From positions 1 to 8,665 of the forward strand of contig PAIW01000009.1 in assembly GCA_002710885.1 (NCBI GenBank): DNA of 8,665 nucleotides, read 5' to 3'. Position 1 is the stretch's first letter, and each line of letters opens with the position of its first letter. Below, piece after piece: positions 6,029 to 8,665 of this stretch. The notes beneath the pieces are model-generated. The model was not told the DNA's origin. It did no database searches and saw only the letters and a list, made by a program, of their open reading frames with translations. The position numbers and the translations under genes were made by a program. Source of the stretch: Chloroflexota bacterium (GTDB taxonomy: Bacteria > Chloroflexota > Dehalococcoidia > SAR202 > UBA11138).

Positions 6029-7204
6029 TTGAACATTCCATTCCCATCAGGCCGTCAGGATAAACGTCGTGTTCTGTTGGATGCGGTGGAGAGTGTTCGC
6101 GAGGTCATAACTGCCGGAGCAGAACAGGGCGAAAGAGAAGGCACGCTCCCTCCGGCGACCGTCGATGCATTGTACGATTCCCGACTCATGGCCCTGAAAC
6201 TCCCTGTCGAGCTTGGAGGAGCCGAGGTCGATCCCGTAACCCTGATGGACGTGATCGAGGCGATGGCGCTGTACGATGCCACCGCCGCTTGGGTGCTGAT
6301 GGTCGGGGCCACCAGCATCGGACTGGCGGGCGCCTTTCTGCCCGGCGAAGCCATACAACAAATCTTCACAGATGATCGGGTGCCTCGGAGCGTCGGCGTT
6401 GCGGCCCCCGGCGGAGACGCGGAGCCGACCGACGGCGGGTTTAACATCACAGCACACTGGACCTTCGGCAGCGGAACGCCGCACGCGGAATGGTTTTCCG
6501 GTGGGGTGCGAATTCCTGCAGTCAAAGGCAGCCCTCCAGAGATACGCAGAGCCATATTCCGCTCATCCGACGCTCAAATACACGACAACTGGCAGGTCTC
6601 CGGGCTTCGAGGCACAGGAAGCTGCGACTTCTCCGTGTCCGACCTGTTTGTGCCAGAAGAGTTTACCTTCACCCCCGGCGGAGTTCCCCGACGCGGTGGC
6701 CCGCTGTTTTTGCTGGGACGGGCAGGGTTCGTTATACCCGAACATGCCGGTGTCGCGCTAGGATTAGGGTCCCGCTCACTCAATTCCATAATCGAGCTTG
6801 CCAAGTCCAAGAGCCGTGGCACATCCAGCCGCTATCTGATCGCCAACAGGCCCGTGTTCCAGGGAGAGATCGGCCAGATGGAAATTCGCCTCCGAGCGGC
6901 CCGGTCCTTGATGGTCGACGTGCTGGAAGAGGCATGGGAGGTGGCGAGCCAGGGCAGTCCAGTGAGTCTCGAATTCCAATCCAAAATGCGAAGCTGTTGT
7001 GTGTACGTGACTGAGACCGCTATGGACGCTGTAAACCTGGCTTTTCGCAACGGCGGCGGCGAAGCCCTGCGGGAATCGAGCGACCTGCAACAGTGCCTGC
7101 GGGACATGCACGGTGTAGCCCAACACTACATGGTCAGTCGCACATCCTACGAGGCCCACGGCCAGCATTTGCTGGGCATGACGGATGTTGACCTGATGAG
7201 GTGA
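6029..7204 (+). CDS. Acyl-CoA dehydrogenase-fold flavin monooxygenase (HsaA/HpaB-C2-like), copy 1
   Basis: This 391-residue protein has the acyl-CoA dehydrogenase fold but reads as a group D flavin monooxygenase (Acyl-CoA_dh_2 type). Relatives such as HsaA use reduced flavin from a partner reductase to hydroxylate an aromatic substrate. Marks are the helical N-terminus with LKLPVELGGAEVDP (56-69), the middle-domain HWTFGSGTPHAEW (143-155), GLRGTGSCDFSVSDLFVPE (192-210), and the C-terminal LRDMHGVAQHYMVS (357-370), where H361 matches the D-x-H active-site region of HsaA relatives. The usual dehydrogenase catalytic Glu motif is not evident. The start is TTG 6029, the first possible one after an in-frame TGA at 6014. 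It has no good ribosome site, but the N-terminus aligns with copy 2 (one-residue gap), which supports it. A palindromic element ends 20 bp upstream. The substrate is unknown; a DszC-like sulfur or N-oxygenase is an alternative. Confidence 0.85.
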   Translation: MNIPFPSGRQDKRRVLLDAVESVREVITAGAEQGEREGTLPPATVDALYDSRLMALKLPVELGGAEVDPVTLMDVIEAMALYDATAAWVLMVGATSIGLAGAFLPGEAIQQIFTDDRVPRSVGVAAPGGDAEPTDGGFNITAHWTFGSGTPHAEWFSGGVRIPAVKGSPPEIRRAIFRSSDAQIHDNWQVSGLRGTGSCDFSVSDLFVPEEFTFTPGGVPRRGGPLFLLGRAGFVIPEHAGVALGLGSRSLNSIIELAKSKSRGTSSRYLIANRPVFQGEIGQMEIRLRAARSLMVDVLEEAWEVASQGSPVSLEFQSKMRSCCVYVTETAMDAVNLAFRNGGGEALRESSDLQQCLRDMHGVAQHYMVSRTSYEAHGQHLLGMTDVDLMR

Positions 7205-7382
7205 CGGGTAGGCTTCAGGCGGCCAGGTGTCAGGAAAAGCCCGGTGTTCGACATGGGATTGGCTCAGAGGGTGATAGCACAGACACCCCCACAGCCTATT
7301 GTGATGAAGATAACCACATAGAATATTTCATGGAAATGGTTGCTGAATGTGGCGGCGCCACCAACTTCAGACATCCTTGATT

Positions 7383-7583
7383 CTAGCGGTCGCCCTTTCG
7401 ACGGCCAGTAGATGATGGATAGTATTTAGACACGATCTTGCCGGTTTTCCTGGAAACCACAACTGCGGGCCTCCCGTGAAATGGATTGAGACCATTCCCG
7501 TAGGAGCGCAACGTTTTAATCAGGAACCTTATCATTCCGGTGATTCTCTTATGTGGTATTCTTTCTTCGCTAACGGCGGCCAT
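7383..7583 (-). CDS. Doubtful small ORF, unknown protein
   Basis: This is a 66-residue reading frame. The second half looks protein-like, with a short beta-hairpin pattern in GRPAVVVSRKTGKIVSKYYP followed by a basic tail STGRRKGDR. The hairpin plus basic tail recalls small nucleic-acid-binding or toxin-type domains, but I recognise no family and propose no function. The first 16 residues overlap a plus-strand frame; an internal ATG at 7535 would give a 50-residue form. No clear ribosome site precedes either start. No neighbour points to a role. It may be the C-terminal end of a broken gene, since a TGA closes the frame only 39 bp upstream of the ATG. Confidence 0.3.
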   Translation of the reverse strand: MAAVSEERIPHKRITGMIRFLIKTLRSYGNGLNPFHGRPAVVVSRKTGKIVSKYYPSSTGRRKGDR

Positions 7584-7694
7584 CTCGATGTCACTCTCGA
7601 TTCCATCTCTACCGACGAGTCACGCAACAATGCGGCACTGATGCAGCTTCACCATTATGTCGATGACTTAATCGTAGCAGTTGAAATCGAGTAA
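7476..7694 (+). CDS. Doubtful small ORF, unknown acidic protein
   Basis: This is a 72-residue frame starting at GTG, without a visible ribosome site. Its C-terminal half is acidic and protein-like (GGHLDVTLDSISTDES, then HHYVDDLIVAVEIE), and an internal ATG at 7551 is a possible alternative start. It overlaps the minus-strand frame at 7383-7583, so at most one of them is likely to be real in the shared part, although shorter forms of the two would not overlap. I recognise no family. It ends 69 bp before copy 2 of the acyl-CoA-dehydrogenase-fold gene, in the same direction. Confidence 0.3.
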   Translation: MKWIETIPVGAQRFNQEPYHSGDSLMWYSFFANGGHLDVTLDSISTDESRNNAALMQLHHYVDDLIVAVEIE

Positions 7695-7763
7695 ATCCTT
7701 GCCTGAGAAGACAATGCGACGACAGTTTGGTGGTCCGACGAAGACATGCCAGAGGTAAATTGA

Positions 7764-8665
7764 ATGAATTACGGTGGCCCAGACCGCCAGGAGAATCGGC
7801 AAAAGCTTCTCGATGCCGTTGATAGTGTCCGTGAGACGATCATCACAGGCGCAGAGCAAGCAGAAGCGGAAATGACAATCCCTCCGGCATCGATTAACGC
7901 CCTGTACGACTCGGGATTGTTCAGTTTGAAACTGCCGGAAGTGTTAGGGGGAGTCGAGGCCGATCCGATTACCCAGATGGAGGTCTTGGAGTCCTTAGCT
8001 CTCTACGATTCATCGGCGTCATGGTGCGTTATGATTGGCGCGACGAGCATCGGTTCGCCGGGGGCATTTCTCCCAGATGAAGGCATCCAGGAGGTGTTCC
8101 GGGATGGCCGGATTCCCAGGGCCGCAGGCGTAGGAGCTCCCACCGGTCAGGTCACGCCCGTAGAGGGTGGTTATCGAGTCACGGGTCGCTGGCCCTTCGC
8201 CAGCGGGATTCGACACTCTGAATGGGTCGGCGGCGGAATAACAATACCCAACGACGACGCGGCCCGAGAAACTCGCAGGGCATTGTTCCCAACCTCCGAG
8301 GTGAAGATTCATGATAATTGGGATGTCATGGGCCTGCGAGGCACTGGAAGCTGTGATTTCTCTGTGTCTGACGCGTTCGTCCCTTCACGGCGCATCTTCA
8401 GGGCCGACGTAGCTCCCAAGCGTGGAGGAGCGCTGTACTTGATGGGACAGCCCGGCTTCGTCACAAACGAACACGCCGGCTTTGCCCTGGGCGTCGGACG
8501 CCGCGCTTTGAACGCTATTGTCGATTTGGCCGAGACCAAATCTCGCGGCAGAGGACTCAGTCAATTTGTGATAGCGAACCGCCCTTCATTCCAGTACAAA
8601 ATCGGAGAGTGCGACCTGCGCCTGCGGGCGGCCCGTTCCCTGATGATCGAGATACTTGAGGAGTC
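7764..8665 (+). CDS. Acyl-CoA dehydrogenase-fold flavin monooxygenase, copy 2 (3' end beyond window)
   Basis: The frame is open from ATG 7764 to the window edge (300 full codons); the C-terminal part is missing. It is a paralogue of the gene at 6029-7204. Over residues 11-120 of copy 1, a hand count gives about 67 of 110 identical positions, and the shared blocks continue to the end. Visible blocks are SLKLPEVLGGVEADP (54-68), GRWPFASGIRHSEW (141-154), KIHDNWDVMGLRGTGSCDFS (181-200) and LRLRAARSLM (285-294). AGAGG (7751-7755) lies 8 nt before the start, a better site than that of copy 1. The same group D flavin monooxygenase role is inferred. Differences in the pocket region (WPFASGIRH against WTFGSGTPH) hint at a different substrate or a different step. 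The His motif at the C-terminus lies outside the window. Confidence 0.87.
   Translation, partial: MNYGGPDRQENRQKLLDAVDSVRETIITGAEQAEAEMTIPPASINALYDSGLFSLKLPEVLGGVEADPITQMEVLESLALYDSSASWCVMIGATSIGSPGAFLPDEGIQEVFRDGRIPRAAGVGAPTGQVTPVEGGYRVTGRWPFASGIRHSEWVGGGITIPNDDAARETRRALFPTSEVKIHDNWDVMGLRGTGSCDFSVSDAFVPSRRIFRADVAPKRGGALYLMGQPGFVTNEHAGFALGVGRRALNAIVDLAETKSRGRGLSQFVIANRPSFQYKIGECDLRLRAARSLMIEILEE

Larger units (their letters stand above)
7205..7763. other. 559-bp spacer between paralogues, no confident gene
   Basis: This stretch holds no recognisable gene. A hairpin CTGAA-T-GTGGC-GGC-GCCAC-CAAC-TTCAG lies at 7343-7370, without a T-run. Short reading frames are present: 7252-7320 on the plus strand (begins MGLAQRVIAQ) and two overlapping frames on opposite strands between 7383 and 7694. 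It appears richer in A and T than the flanking genes. It may be debris of a lost gene or an insertion between duplicated copies. Confidence 0.5.

Noticed and set aside
6047..6555. Two minus-strand frames of 145 and 166 residues opposite the first ACAD-fold gene
   Set aside because: Both are antisense to conserved codons of a clear enzyme; no family motif or ribosome site is visible.
6490..7014. 174-residue plus-strand frame within the first ACAD-fold gene
   Set aside because: It is an alternate frame of the enzyme, Arg/Pro-rich and without recognisable motifs.
2852..7709. Shared 11-mer TTGCCTGAGAA at 2852-2862 and 7699-7709
   Set aside because: Similarity does not extend beyond the 11 bases in any useful way; a chance match is plausible in a window of this size.

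Overview
The window looks like a chromosomal stretch from an uncultured, moderately GC-rich bacterium. Genes carry purine-rich ribosome binding sites (AGGAG, GGGAGG) and use ATG, GTG and TTG starts. A luciferase-like monooxygenase, a DUF3500 protein, a VOC dioxygenase-like protein and acyl-CoA-dehydrogenase-fold monooxygenases occur together. Together with a cytosolic NHL-propeller lyase, this mix suggests a Chloroflexota/SAR202-type oligotroph or a similar catabolic generalist. That placement is inference from gene content only; there is no rRNA or marker gene.

Layout, left to right. (1) 1-227 is the C-terminal end of an oligopeptidase B-type S9A peptidase. (2) 279-1670 (+) is a class C beta-lactamase-fold serine hydrolase, ending 21 bp from a convergent gene. 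(3) 1692-2693 (-) is a six-bladed NHL propeller resembling peptidyl-alpha-hydroxyglycine alpha-amidating lyase (PAL), with a near-consensus promoter at 2781-2809. (4) 2862-3081 is a decayed, frameshifted C-terminal remnant of an MFS transporter. (5) A good sigma70-like promoter at 3139-3167 precedes a co-oriented run: LLM-class flavin monooxygenase (3212-4282), DUF3500 protein (4295-5305, translationally coupled), VOC protein (5403-5879), and the first of two acyl-CoA-dehydrogenase-fold proteins (6029-7204). A roughly 90-bp imperfect palindrome (5919-6008) sits just before that last gene. (6) 7205-7763 separates the two paralogues and holds only doubtful small ORFs. (7) The second paralogue (7764-8665) runs off the window end; it has no stop inside the window, so it is easily missed.

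The 3.2-8.7 kb block reads as an oxidative catabolic cluster. It has one FMNH2-type monooxygenase, two group D-type flavin monooxygenase-like enzymes, a VOC protein of extradiol type, and a DUF3500 protein of unknown role. No flavin reductase, transporter or regulator is visible, so these would have to be encoded elsewhere. The substrate cannot be read from the sequence. I found no tRNA, rRNA, CRISPR array, intact insertion sequence or replication origin.
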